Below are positions 36,923 through 46,402 of a stretch of 64,000 nucleotides of DNA, one piece after another. The notes beneath the pieces are model-generated. The model had not been told where the DNA came from and ran no database searches. It saw only the letters and a list, made by a program, of their open reading frames with translations. This DNA comes from Jannaschia sp. W003. GTDB lineage: Bacteria > Pseudomonadota > Alphaproteobacteria > Rhodobacterales > Rhodobacteraceae. The translations under genes were made by a program, and so were the position numbers. The stretch's first letter is position 1. Every line of letters starts with the position of its first letter. The stretch lies in assembly GCF_025144335.1 (NCBI RefSeq), contig NZ_CP083539.1:497501-561500 (forward strand). Reading direction: 5' to 3'.

Positions 36923-39613
36923 CTAGTTCCCCAGCCGGTCGAGCAGGGCGGGCACGTGCACCTGATCGGATTTGTAGTTGCCCGAGAGCACGTGCATCAC
37001 GAGGTTCACGCCGAAGCGCAGGGCGATCTCGCGCTGCTGCTCGCCCGCGAAGCCCGCGCCGATGGGCAGGAGGGGGCGGCCCCGCTCGTCCACGGCCCAG
37101 GCCGAGGCCCAGTCGTTGGCGCCGATCAGCACCGGGGTCACGCCGTCGTTGAGGTTGCGGAACGGCATGCCCGGCACGGCCTCGGTGGCGGGCGCGGCCT
37201 CGACCCAGACGTCGCGCGAGGCGTGGCGGCCCGGGAAGTCCTGCAGGAGGTAGAAGGCGCGCGTCAGCACGTGGTCGGCGGGCAGCAGCTCCAGCGGCGG
37301 CACGTCGAGGGGGGCGGCCAGGTCGCGCAGGCGCTGGCTCGCGGGCGAGGAGGAGCCGAAGCCGCCCAGGTCGGCGTCGCGGGTGTCGAACACGATCATG
37401 CCGCCGCCGCGCAGGTAGCGGTTGAGGCGGGCGTAGGCCTCGGCGGACGGGATCGGCTGCTCGGCCGTCACGGGCCAGTAGAGCAGCGGGAAGAAGGCCA
37501 GCTCGTCGGTCTCGAGGTCCACGCCGCGCGGCGCCTCGGGCTCGACGCTGGTTCGCTGGGTCAGGGTCTGCGACAGGCCCCGGAGGCCCGCCTCGGAGAC
37601 GTCGTCCAGCCGCGCGTCGCCCGTCCGCACGTAGGCCAGCGCCACGTCGGTCGGCACGGCCAGCGCCTCCTGCGCCCGCGCCTCGGGGGCCACCGCGAGG
37701 GCCAGCAGCACGGTGGCGGCCACGGCCCCGCGGCGCAGGCGCCCGCCCAGCGCGAGCGAGGCCACCGCGTCGGCGGCGAGGAGAACCAGCGCGAGGGCCA
37801 GCAGCCACGGCATCAGCGGGGTCTCCTCCTCGACGCTGAGCCGTTCCACCGAAGTGCCGGCGGGGTAGCGCGCCGCCCGCAGCTCGGCGCCGCGCGCCAC
37901 GACGTTCACGGCGAGGCTCTGCCCCGGCCCCTCGTAGACGCCCGGCGCGAGGTCGGGGCCCACGGGCTCCAGCAGCGCCTCGCCCGGCAGGCCCGGCAGG
38001 TCGCCCGCGTCGCGCGCCGTGCCGAAGCCGTCGAGCACGGTGCGCGGCGTCCAGGTCGTGCCCTCCAGCGCCTCCAGGTCCGGGGCGGAGGGACGGGTCG
38101 AGACGGCGAGCCGCTCCAGCATCTGCACGAACAGGCCCGAAAGGGGCAGCGTCGACCACTCGGCGTTGGCGGTGACGTGGAACAGCACCACCTGCCCCTC
38201 GCCCAGCGCCTTGCGCGTGACCAGCGGCGTGCCGTCCTCAAGTGCCGCGATGGCGCGCGCGGCGAGCGTGGGGTCGGGCTGGGCCACGACCTGGCTCTCC
38301 ACCGTCACGTCCCCGGGGATGGCGAGGCCGAAGAAGGGACTGTCCTCCGCGAAGGGCCGCAGCCCCCGCGGCTCGCCCCAGCTCAGGGTCCCGCCCACCG
38401 AGCGCCCGCCCGCCCGCAGGCGCACCGGCAGGAGCGGCTCCTCGGCGTCGCGCGCGGTGTCCGAGGCGGCGAGGTTCGGGCCGGCGAAGCGCAGGAGCAG
38501 GCCTCCGCCGTCCACCCACGCCGCCACGCGCTCGGCCTCGGCGGGCGACAGGCGCGCCACGTCGGCCATCACGAGGACGTCCGGGTTCGCGGGCAGGATC
38601 GTGTCGAGGTCGCCCTCGATCAGGTCGGCCGTGGGGGCCAGCGCGCGGCGCAGGTAGAACAGGGGATCGAGCAGGTCGTCCCGCTCCTCTTCCGCTTGCG
38701 TCAGCAGCGCCACCTCGCGCCGCGCGAGGCTGTCGTCGGCCAGCGTCACGGCGCCGGCGGAGCGCTCGGCAACCACCTCGAAGCGGGCCACGCGGTTGCG
38801 CAGCTCGGGCGGCAAGATCAGCTCGACCGCGGCCTCGGCGTTCCCCGCCTCGAAGCGGGCGATGGCCGTCCCCAGCTCGGCGGGCGCGCCGTTCGGGCCG
38901 GGGCCGACCGCGCGCAGGGGCACCTCGCGGGCCGCATCGTCGCCCACCCGCCGGGCGGTCAGCGCGATCGCCCCGTCCTCGTAGGCGGGCGGCGTGAGCG
39001 CCAGGATCGGGCGCCCGCTCTCGATCACGCGCGCGTCGGCGGCGTCGCGCCCCTCGCGCGCCAGCCCGTCGGAGAACCACACCACTTCCGCGCCGCCGGT
39101 ATCCAGCGCGGCGAGGGCCTCGTAGTCCGGCGCCCAGGGGCGGGGCAGGATCGAGGGCAGGCGCTCGATCCACGCATCCGCCGCTTGGAACGGGATCTCC
39201 TCGGGCAGCGGATCGGTAAGTGGCAGAACGGCCGCCACCCGCCCGGCACGGGCGGCATCGCGCAGGAGGCCCTCGACCCGTTCCATCCGCGCGGGCCAGT
39301 CCCGCGCGGAGGCCCAGGAGGCGTCCATCACCACGAGCAGCGGCCCCGACCCGGTACCGGCCGCGCGCGGGTTCAGGATCGGCCCGGCAAAGCCCACGAT
39401 CACGGCCGCGAGCGCCAGCATCCGCAGGAGCAGCAGCCACCACGGCGTGGTCGCCACCTGCGCCTCGTCGTCGCGCAGACCCAGCAGCAGCACGATCCCC
39501 GGAAAGCGGCGGCGGATCGGCGCGGGCGGGACCGCGCGGAGCAGGAACCACAGCACGGGGAGCGCCAGCAGCCCGAGCAGCAGCAGCGGCGAGGCGAAGG
39601 CCAGCGCGCTCAT
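36923..39613 (-). CDS. BatA/DUF4159 domain membrane protein
   Basis: An 896-residue protein. Residues 1-85 are a BatA-type N-terminus with two helices (LLLLGLLALPVLWFLLRAVP; WWLLLLRMLALAAVIVGFAG). A vWA-like part follows with a degenerate MIDAS (VVMDASWASARD). A central amidotransferase-like region includes VAAWVDGGGLLLRFAGPN. Helices lie near residues 595-640, and a C-terminal DUF4159 domain (about 665-896) contains YLRGGGMIVFDTRDADLGGF and FGVNLVMHVLSGNYKSDQ. The ATG at 39613 overlaps the DUF58 stop as ATGA; the longer upstream reading overlaps DUF58 and is not real. Confidence 0.88.
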   Translation of the reverse strand: MSALAFASPLLLLGLLALPVLWFLLRAVPPAPIRRRFPGIVLLLGLRDDEAQVATTPWWLLLLRMLALAAVIVGFAGPILNPRAAGTGSGPLLVVMDASWASARDWPARMERVEGLLRDAARAGRVAAVLPLTDPLPEEIPFQAADAWIERLPSILPRPWAPDYEALAALDTGGAEVVWFSDGLAREGRDAADARVIESGRPILALTPPAYEDGAIALTARRVGDDAAREVPLRAVGPGPNGAPAELGTAIARFEAGNAEAAVELILPPELRNRVARFEVVAERSAGAVTLADDSLARREVALLTQAEEERDDLLDPLFYLRRALAPTADLIEGDLDTILPANPDVLVMADVARLSPAEAERVAAWVDGGGLLLRFAGPNLAASDTARDAEEPLLPVRLRAGGRSVGGTLSWGEPRGLRPFAEDSPFFGLAIPGDVTVESQVVAQPDPTLAARAIAALEDGTPLVTRKALGEGQVVLFHVTANAEWSTLPLSGLFVQMLERLAVSTRPSAPDLEALEGTTWTPRTVLDGFGTARDAGDLPGLPGEALLEPVGPDLAPGVYEGPGQSLAVNVVARGAELRAARYPAGTSVERLSVEEETPLMPWLLALALVLLAADAVASLALGGRLRRGAVAATVLLALAVAPEARAQEALAVPTDVALAYVRTGDARLDDVSEAGLRGLSQTLTQRTSVEPEAPRGVDLETDELAFFPLLYWPVTAEQPIPSAEAYARLNRYLRGGGMIVFDTRDADLGGFGSSSPASQRLRDLAAPLDVPPLELLPADHVLTRAFYLLQDFPGRHASRDVWVEAAPATEAVPGMPFRNLNDGVTPVLIGANDWASAWAVDERGRPLLPIGAGFAGEQQREIALRFGVNLVMHVLSGNYKSDQVHVPALLDRLGN

Positions 39614-40494
39614 CGCCGCGGCCCCAGCGCGGTGTGCAGATGCAGCAGCGCCGCGGCGGCGGCGGCGTCGGTGTGGTGCACCTGGAAGCGCCAGCCGGTG
39701 CGCCGCGCCAGCTCGCGCAGCTCCGCCCGGCGGGATTCGAGGCGGGCGAGGTACTCGGAGCGCAGCGCGCCGGCCTTCAGGGTCTCGAAGCGGATCGCGC
39801 CGGACATGCTCTCGAACACGGTGCGCCCGTCGTAGGGAAAGGCCTCCTCCTCGGGGTCGAGCACCTGCACCATCACGCCCGCCACGCCCCGGTCGGCGGC
39901 GCGGGCCAGCGCCTCGCGCACGGGCGCGGGATCGCCCAGGAAGTCCGACAGGAACACGGCGCGCGCCCCCATGGGCATGACCTGCGGTCGGGGCGCGCCG
40001 TACTCGGGGGCGTCGCCACCCTCCATCATCGCGTCCGCCAGCCGCTGGAGCTGCGCGCGCCCCGCGCGCGGCGGCTCCGCGAGGTTGGCCAGCCCCGCCC
40101 GCTCGCCCGCGCGCACCGCGAGCGAGGCCAGCGCCAGCGCCAGCGTCTGCGCGCGGCGCAGCTTCGAGGGGCGGTCCCCGGCGGCGAAGCGCATCGAGGC
40201 GGCATCGTCCACCCACAGCATCACGGTCTGCGCGGCCTGCCACTCGGTCTCGCGCACGAAGTGCCCGTCGGAGCGGCCCGACTGGCGCCAGTCGATGGCG
40301 CGCCGCGCATCGCCCGGCTGGGCCGAGCGGTACTGCCAGAAGCTGTCGCCGGGCCCGGCGCGGCGGCGCCCGTGCTCGCCCATCAGCACCGTGGCGGCCA
40401 GCCGCTCGGCGTGCATCAGCAGGGGCGGCAGCGTCGCCGCCGCGCCCTCGGACCGGGCCCGGAGCGACGCGGCGCTATGGAGGGCCTCGGCCAA
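39610..40494 (-). CDS. DUF58 domain-containing protein
   Basis: A 294-residue partner of MoxR ATPases. The DUF58 signature is clear: GDARRAIDWRQSGRSDGHFV, followed by a vWA-like domain with VMLWVDDAASMRF. It starts at a TTG (40494) directly abutting the moxR stop (TGA then TTG), so translation is coupled. The first in-frame ATG, at 40416, would remove 26 residues that look homologous to relatives. The next gene overlaps by ATGA. The function is unknown beyond chaperone-like cooperation with MoxR. Confidence 0.9.
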   Translation of the reverse strand: MAEALHSAASLRARSEGAAATLPPLLMHAERLAATVLMGEHGRRRAGPGDSFWQYRSAQPGDARRAIDWRQSGRSDGHFVRETEWQAAQTVMLWVDDAASMRFAAGDRPSKLRRAQTLALALASLAVRAGERAGLANLAEPPRAGRAQLQRLADAMMEGGDAPEYGAPRPQVMPMGARAVFLSDFLGDPAPVREALARAADRGVAGVMVQVLDPEEEAFPYDGRTVFESMSGAIRFETLKAGALRSEYLARLESRRAELRELARRTGWRFQVHHTDAAAAAALLHLHTALGPRR

Positions 40495-41496
<1,002 letters not shown>

Positions 41497-41563
41497 TGCG
41501 CCCTCTCCGTCCCCGCCTACCATCCACCCCACGTATGGCAGCCAGCTTCGGGGGCAAAGGGCA

Positions 41564-42133
41564 ATGAGCGAACACGAGCGCGTGACACCGTCGGCCGACG
41601 GGCTGATCTCCGCCGCCCAGGCCGCCGCGAAGGAGGGCAAGCGCGGCGCGCCGCCCGTGCACCATTGGAATCCGCCCTACTGCGGCGAGATCGACATCAC
41701 CATCAAACGCGACGGCACGTGGATCCACGAGGGCACGCCGATCGGGCGCCCCAACATGGTGCGCCTCTTCTCGTCGATCCTGAAGCTGGAGGACGGGCGG
41801 CACTACCTCGTCACCCCCGTCGAGAAGGTCGGCATCCAGGTCGAGGATGCGCCCTTCGTGGCCGTGGACTTCGAGCGCGAGGGGGAAGCAATCGTGTTCG
41901 AGACCAACGTGGGCGACCGCGTGGCCGCCGGCCCCGAGCACCCGATCCGCGTGGCGCTGGCCGAGGACGGCGAGCCGTCCCCTTACGTCGAGGTGCGCCG
42001 CGGGCTGGAGGCGCTGATCGACCGCAAGAGCTTCTACCGGCTGGTGGAGCTCGGCGAGGAGCGCGGCGGCCAGTTCGGCGTGGCCTCGAACGGCGCCTTC
42101 TTCCCCATCGTGGCGGCGGACGCGCTGCGCTAG
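41564..42133 (+). CDS. DUF1285 domain-containing protein
   Basis: A 189-residue cytosolic protein of unknown function. The DUF1285 pattern is clear: PPVHHWNPPYCGEIDITIK, DGTWIHEGTPIGRPNMVRLF, KLEDGRHYLVTPVEKVGI and EDAPFVAVDFEREG. AAAGGG precedes the ATG at 41564. It is divergent from moxR and converges on the 113-residue gene at 42165. The moxR-DUF1285 neighbourhood recurs in alphaproteobacteria, suggesting a link in regulation. Confidence 0.9.
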   Translation: MSEHERVTPSADGLISAAQAAAKEGKRGAPPVHHWNPPYCGEIDITIKRDGTWIHEGTPIGRPNMVRLFSSILKLEDGRHYLVTPVEKVGIQVEDAPFVAVDFEREGEAIVFETNVGDRVAAGPEHPIRVALAEDGEPSPYVEVRRGLEALIDRKSFYRLVELGEERGGQFGVASNGAFFPIVAADALR

Positions 42134-42164
42134 CGCGTCCGCCCCGCGTCTCGGTCCCCGAGCG

Positions 42165-42506
42165 TCAGTCCTTGTCGCCGCCCGGCCCCTTCACGCTCAC
42201 GGGCCGCTCCTCGGTGCTGCTGGAGCGCTCGTCGGGCCGCTTCGTCTCCTGGCGGCGCGCGGTCGCCATCTGCTCGCGGCTGGTGGGGGTGCCGGCCGCC
42301 TCGGCGCCGGTGCCCAGGGGGGCCGCGCCGGGGTCGGGGAAGCCGGTCTTGTCGCCCGTGCGCCCCGACGAGATGTCGTCCTTCAGCATCGCCGCCGTGG
42401 CGCCCTCGCGCTCCTCGAGCGGCGTGTCGGCATCATAGGCCAGCTCCTTGCCGTCCTTTTTGGGGCCCGCGTCGTGGCCCTTGCTCTGCGTTTCGTGATC
42501 GCTCAT
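42165..42506 (-). CDS. small hydrophilic, probably disordered protein, 113 aa
   Basis: Unrecognised. The sequence is rich in Gly, Asp, Glu, Lys, Ser and Thr, with no hydrophobic core: KGHDAGPKKDGKELAYDADT, SSGRTGDKTGFPDPG, RPDERSSSTEERPVSV. It resembles hydrophilin-like or stress-induced small proteins in composition only. A near-perfect AAAGGAGA ribosome site lies 8 nt before the ATG (42506), which supports real expression. It has its own upstream space (101 nt) shared with the divergent asnB. Confidence 0.7.
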   Translation of the reverse strand: MSDHETQSKGHDAGPKKDGKELAYDADTPLEEREGATAAMLKDDISSGRTGDKTGFPDPGAAPLGTGAEAAGTPTSREQMATARRQETKRPDERSSSTEERPVSVKGPGGDKD

Positions 42507-42607
42507 GGCAGGTCTCCTTTGCGGCCCGAACGCGCCATCCCGCGCCCCGTTCCGCGCGTGACATGCGGCAGGGCGCCGCTAGGGTGGGGGCGGGGGGAGG
42601 GACATCC

Positions 42608-44107
42608 ATGTGCGGCATCGTGTGCCTCTGGCGGACCGGCGACGCGAGCGTGGCCCGGCGCATGACGGAGCGCATCGCCCATCGCGGCCCCGACGACCTG
42701 CAGGTCACCGAGGCGCATGGCGCTACCTTGGGCCACTGCCGCCTCGCCATCATCGGCCCTGAGGACGGGCGCCAGCCGATCCACGGGACCGGCGCCGCGC
42801 TGGTCGCCAACGGCGAGATCTACAACCACGCCGCCCTGCGCCGCGAGCTGGGCGAGGCGCGGTTCGCGACCCACTCCGACAGCGAGACCATCCTCCACCT
42901 CGCCGCCACGGGCGCGCCGCGCTGGATCGACCGGCTCGACGGCATGTTCGCCTTCGTGCTCGCCACGCCGCACGGCATCGTGGCCGGGCGCGACCCCCTC
43001 GGCATCAAGCCGCTCTACGTCGCGCGCATGGGAGGCGGCCTCGCCTTCGCGTCGGAGCTGAAAGCCTTCGACGGCGAGGCGGTGGAGGGCGTCGAGGCCA
43101 TCGCCCCCGGCACGCTCTGGAGCACCGACGCCGCGTCCCGCCAGTGGTGGCGCATCCCCGCCGGGCAGGCCCGCCCCGAGCCGGGCTTCGATACCGAACG
43201 CGCCGCGGCGGAGCTGCGCCTCCTGCTGGAGGCCGCCGCCGCGAAGTGGACCGTGGCCGACGTCGAGGTGGGCGCGTTCCTGTCTGGGGGCCTCGACAGC
43301 TCGATCATGGCCGCGCTGGCGCAGGGCGAGCGGCAGGCCCGCGGCCTCCCGCCCCTCAAGACCTTCGCGGTGGGCACCGAGGGCGCCCCCGACCTCGTGG
43401 CCGCGCGCAGGGTCGCCGCCCACATCGGCTCCGACCACCACGAGGCGACCTTCACGCCGGGGGACGTGGCGGACGCCCTGCCCCACGTGATCCGCCACCT
43501 GGAATCGGCCGACGTCGACCTCGTGCGCTCCGCCGTCCCCACCCTCTTCGCCGCCCGCCTCGCCCGCGAGCGCGTCAAGGCCGTGCTGACGGGCGAGGGC
43601 GCCGACGAGCTGTTCGCCGGCTACGGCTACCACCACCGCATGGCCGACGACCCCGAGGCCCTGGCGCTGGAGCTGACCCGCTCCTTGGGCACCATGCACA
43701 ACATCAACCTTCAGCGCGTGGACCGCATGACCATGTCGGTGGGGCTGGAGGCGCGCACGCCCTTCCTCGACCGCGACCTCCTCCTCTTCTCACAGACCCT
43801 GCCCGCGAGCCTGAAGATGCGCCGCGACCCCGCATCGGGCCGCACGGTCGAGAAGTGGATCCTGCGCCGCGCCTGCGCGGACCTCCTGCCCTCGGACCTC
43901 GTGTGGCGCGCCAAGGCGCAGTTCGACGAGGGCTCGGGCGTGGTCGCCGCGCGCGAGGCGGCCCTCGGCGCGCTGATCGGCGGCGCGGTCACGCGGGCGG
44001 CGGAAGGCGCGCTCTACGAGCGGACCCTGCGCGCCGCCTTCGAGGCCCCGGACCGCATCCTCGCGATGGCGGGCCGCTGGGAGGACGGGCGCGTGCCCAA
44101 CGACTGA
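42608..44107 (+). CDS. asnB: asparagine synthase (glutamine-hydrolysing)
   Basis: Makes asparagine from aspartate, ATP and glutamine. MCGIV at the start gives Cys2 as the amidotransferase nucleophile after Met removal; AHRGPDD and LVANGEIYNH are glutaminase motifs. The synthetase domain has the ATP-pyrophosphatase loop FLSGGLDSS (225-232) and GEGADELFAGYGYHH. RMTMSVGLEARTPFLDRDLL is strongly conserved. At 499 residues it is shorter than E. coli AsnB (554), with a reduced C-terminus. It stands alone, followed by the VOC-regulator pair 101 nt downstream. Confidence 0.94.
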   Translation: MCGIVCLWRTGDASVARRMTERIAHRGPDDLQVTEAHGATLGHCRLAIIGPEDGRQPIHGTGAALVANGEIYNHAALRRELGEARFATHSDSETILHLAATGAPRWIDRLDGMFAFVLATPHGIVAGRDPLGIKPLYVARMGGGLAFASELKAFDGEAVEGVEAIAPGTLWSTDAASRQWWRIPAGQARPEPGFDTERAAAELRLLLEAAAAKWTVADVEVGAFLSGGLDSSIMAALAQGERQARGLPPLKTFAVGTEGAPDLVAARRVAAHIGSDHHEATFTPGDVADALPHVIRHLESADVDLVRSAVPTLFAARLARERVKAVLTGEGADELFAGYGYHHRMADDPEALALELTRSLGTMHNINLQRVDRMTMSVGLEARTPFLDRDLLLFSQTLPASLKMRRDPASGRTVEKWILRRACADLLPSDLVWRAKAQFDEGSGVVAAREAALGALIGGAVTRAAEGALYERTLRAAFEAPDRILAMAGRWEDGRVPND

Positions 44108-44139
44108 TCCTCGACGCTCCGGCAGGAGGATGGCACCAT

Positions 44140-44159
44140 GCTGACACCACCCTGTCAGC
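44140..44159. promoter_or_regulatory. operator candidate for the VOC/WYL operon
   Basis: A perfect inverted repeat GCTGACA-CCACCC-TGTCAGC (7-bp arms, 6-bp spacer) lies 50 nt before the VOC start codon. It is the likely binding site of the WYL regulator encoded two genes downstream, giving autoregulation. Confidence 0.65.
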
Positions 44160-44208
44160 AGGGGGGTGCGACACGGAAGGCGCATCAACCCGCAAAGGAG
44201 CCGAACCG

Positions 44209-44586
44209 ATGTCCTCCCTTCCCGCCCGCCCCGTCGTCTGGGTCGAGATCCCCGTCCGCGACCTCGACGCCGCCTGCCGCTTCTACGGCGACGTCTTCGG
44301 CTGGAGCTTCCAGCGCGACTCCGCCCCCACCAACGACTTCGCCACCATCGTCGCCGCCGAGGACGCCGTCGCGGGCCACCTCTACCCCGGCCGGCCCGGC
44401 GCGGGCGCGGGCGCCACGATCCACCTCCACGCGCCCGACGGCCTCGATGCCACCGCCGACCGCCTGCGCGCGGCGGGGGGCACGGTGCTGCCGATCCCGC
44501 CGGTCGACATCCCGGTGGGCCGGTTCCTCTACGCCGAGGATCCGGACGGCAACTCGGTCGGCCTGTTCGAGCCGCGGGCCGCCTGA
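44209..44586 (+). CDS. VOC family protein (glyoxalase/dioxygenase fold)
   Basis: A 125-residue two-module VOC protein. VVWVEIPVRDLDAACRFYGD opens the first beta-alpha-beta-beta-beta module, and FLYAEDPDGNSVGLFEP ends the second, with the usual terminal Glu ligand. His ligands appear weak (GHLYPGR, IHLHAPDG), so the activity could be glyoxalase-like, dioxygenase-like or binding only. AAAGGAG (44193-44199) precedes the ATG. Its stop overlaps the regulator start by one base (TGATG at 44584-44588). Confidence 0.88.
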   Translation: MSSLPARPVVWVEIPVRDLDAACRFYGDVFGWSFQRDSAPTNDFATIVAAEDAVAGHLYPGRPGAGAGATIHLHAPDGLDATADRLRAAGGTVLPIPPVDIPVGRFLYAEDPDGNSVGLFEPRAA

Positions 44587-45299
44587 TGCGCCGGGCCGAC
44601 CGCCTGCTGAGGATCGTCGACATCCTGCGGGGCGGCCGGCTCCACACAGCCGAGGCGCTGGCGCGGGAGCTGGAGGTCTCGCGCCGCACGATCTACCGCG
44701 ACGTGGCCGACCTCCAAGCCAACCGCGTGCCCATCGAGGGCGAGGCGGGGGTCGGCTACGTGATGCGCGAGGGCTACGACCTGCCGCCGATCATGTTCAC
44801 CGCCGAGGAGGTGGTGGCGCTGGTCGGCGGCGCCCGGCTGATCCGCGCCTGGGGCGGCGGGCGCATGGGCCGCGCGGCGACCGCGGCGCTCGACAAGATC
44901 GCCGCCGTGCTGCCCGACCCCGAGGCCGCGCGCGCCGGCTCGGTCCACGTCCACGCCTTCCGACCGCTGGAGCAGACGCCCGAGACCGCGGGCCGGCTCG
45001 ACCTCCTGGAGGACGCCTGCGCGCGCGCGGTGCACGTCCGGTTCGGCTACCGCGACGAGGCGGGCGCGCCGACTCGCCGCACGGTGCGCCCCCTCGGCCT
45101 GTGGTTCTGGGGCAAGGTCTGGACGCTGGTGGCGTGGTGCGAGCTGCGCGGGGCGTTCCGCGTGTTCCGCGTCGACCGCATGGAGGGGGTGGAGGCGGGC
45201 GCGCCCTTCGCGCCCGACCCCGAACGCGGCCTCGCCGCCTTCGAGCGGGGCCTGCCCCACAGCCCGCTGCCCCGCCCCGCCGGCGACCCGGACCGCTAG
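44586..45299 (+). CDS. YafY/WYL family transcriptional regulator
   Basis: A 237-residue regulator. The N-terminal HTH_11 domain reads ADRLLRIVDILRGG and ALARELEVSRRTIYRDVADL (about 3-60). The WYL domain (about 135-205) contains VRPLGLWFWGKVWTLVAWCE, with WYL itself changed to WTL. WYL domains bind ligands or nucleic acids. It is coupled to the VOC gene by TGATG and probably binds the palindrome at 44140-44159. Its TAG stop shares CTAG with the stop of the convergent YdeI-like gene. Confidence 0.9.
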   Translation: MRRADRLLRIVDILRGGRLHTAEALARELEVSRRTIYRDVADLQANRVPIEGEAGVGYVMREGYDLPPIMFTAEEVVALVGGARLIRAWGGGRMGRAATAALDKIAAVLPDPEAARAGSVHVHAFRPLEQTPETAGRLDLLEDACARAVHVRFGYRDEAGAPTRRTVRPLGLWFWGKVWTLVAWCELRGAFRVFRVDRMEGVEAGAPFAPDPERGLAAFERGLPHSPLPRPAGDPDR

Positions 45300-45865
45300 C
45301 GCAGGAGGTGCGCCGGCGGGCGGTTCGCGGCCACGTCGTCCACCACGTTGGCGATGCGCCGCGCACGGGTGCCGGGCGAGGGCGCGACGATCAGCCATTC
45401 CAGCACGTCGTGGCGCACCGCGCGGGGCCAGAGGTCGAAGCGGGGCCGCAGGTCGCCCAGGGCGTCCGCGAGGTCGGGCGGCACCACGCCGCGCTCCACC
45501 GGATCGAGGAGGCTCCAGGTGCCGGTCTCCCGCGCTTGGGCCACGGCGATCTCGCCCGGCGGCTCCATGCGCCCCATCCGCCGCTCGCGCGCCACGAGGC
45601 GCTTCTCGCGCTCGCGCCACCCCCGCGCCGGGTCGCGCCGCGCCACCAGCCGGGCGCCCGCGTCGGGCTGCACCGGGCGCGCGGCCCAGCCCCAGCAGAC
45701 CAGCTCCGCCTCGGCCTCGTCCCAGGGCAGCGCCATGGGGTCGGCGCGGCTCCAGACCGCGAGCCACACCGCGTTGGGGCGCTCGTGGTGCTCCGCGAGC
45801 CACGCCCGCAACGCATCGCGCGTCGGGGCGCGCACCAGCGGGCGGCCGTCGTCGCCGACGCTCAC
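45296..45865 (-). CDS. YdeI/OmpD-associated family protein
   Basis: A 189-residue cytosolic protein of the poorly known YdeI family. Typical pieces are [54 protein letters not shown] positive patch and [13 protein letters not shown]. The C-terminal half ([20 protein letters not shown]) forms the bacteriocin-protection-like helical part. It starts at GTG 45865, overlapping the pseudouridine synthase stop as GTGA, so it is third in a polA-rluE-ydeI-like operon. Its function is unproven. Confidence 0.85.
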   Translation of the reverse strand: MSVGDDGRPLVRAPTRDALRAWLAEHHERPNAVWLAVWSRADPMALPWDEAEAELVCWGWAARPVQPDAGARLVARRDPARGWREREKRLVARERRMGRMEPPGEIAVAQARETGTWSLLDPVERGVVPPDLADALGDLRPRFDLWPRAVRHDVLEWLIVAPSPGTRARRIANVVDDVAANRPPAHLLR

Positions 45866-46392
45866 GCCGCGCGCCACGCGCCGGGGGCGAGGCCCTCCAG
45901 CGTCCAGCCGCCCACCGACCAGCGCACCAGCCGCAGGACGGGCAGGCCCACGTGGGCGCACATGCGCCGCACCTGCCGGTTGCGTCCTTCGGTGATCGCG
46001 AGGCGCAGCCAGTGGTCGGGCACCGACCGGCGCACCCGCACCGGCGGATCGCGCGGCCAGAGCCAGTCCGGCTCCGGCACCGCCTCCACCTCCGCGGGCC
46101 GGGTGGGTCCATCCTTCAACGCCACGCCCCGGCGCAGCGCCTCCACCGCGCCCGCGTCCGGCGCCCCCTCCACCTGCGCGAAGTACACCTTCGGCGTGGC
46201 GGTCCGCGGCGACGCGATCCGCGCCTGCAGCCGCCCGTCGTCGGTCAGCACGAGCAGCCCCTCGCTGTCCCGGTCCAGCCGCCCAGCGGCATAGACCCCC
46301 GGCACGTCGACCCAGTCCGCCAACCCCCGCCACCGCCCCTCGGGCGTGAACTGCGACAGCACGTTCATCGGCTTGTTGAGGAGGAGGATCAC
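45862..46392 (-). CDS. rluE: 23S rRNA pseudouridine synthase, RluE/RsuA family
   Basis: A 176-residue enzyme of the RsuA group without an S4 domain, like E. coli RluE (U2457). [13 protein letters not shown] opens the fold. The catalytic Asp lies in [19 protein letters not shown] (the second D), and [17 protein letters not shown] is the family's conserved RNA-contact motif. It starts at GTG 46392, 10 nt after polA on the same strand. RluE versus the related RluB/F branch is judged from length and the missing S4 domain. Confidence 0.88.
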   Translation of the reverse strand: MILLLNKPMNVLSQFTPEGRWRGLADWVDVPGVYAAGRLDRDSEGLLVLTDDGRLQARIASPRTATPKVYFAQVEGAPDAGAVEALRRGVALKDGPTRPAEVEAVPEPDWLWPRDPPVRVRRSVPDHWLRLAITEGRNRQVRRMCAHVGLPVLRLVRWSVGGWTLEGLAPGAWRAA

Positions 46393-46402
46393 CGGGCGGC
46401 CC

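Noticed and set aside
34760..39835. A 1,691-codon open frame on the plus strand
   Set aside because: It lies antisense to mnhA, the amidotransferase-like gene and the DUF4159 gene, all with clear homology. Its His/Arg/Gln-rich translation is the usual antisense shadow in very high-GC DNA.
39614..40243. N-terminal extension of the DUF4159 protein
   Set aside because: The in-frame extension lies wholly inside DUF58 in another frame, and the ATG at 39613 with an ATGA overlap is the natural start.
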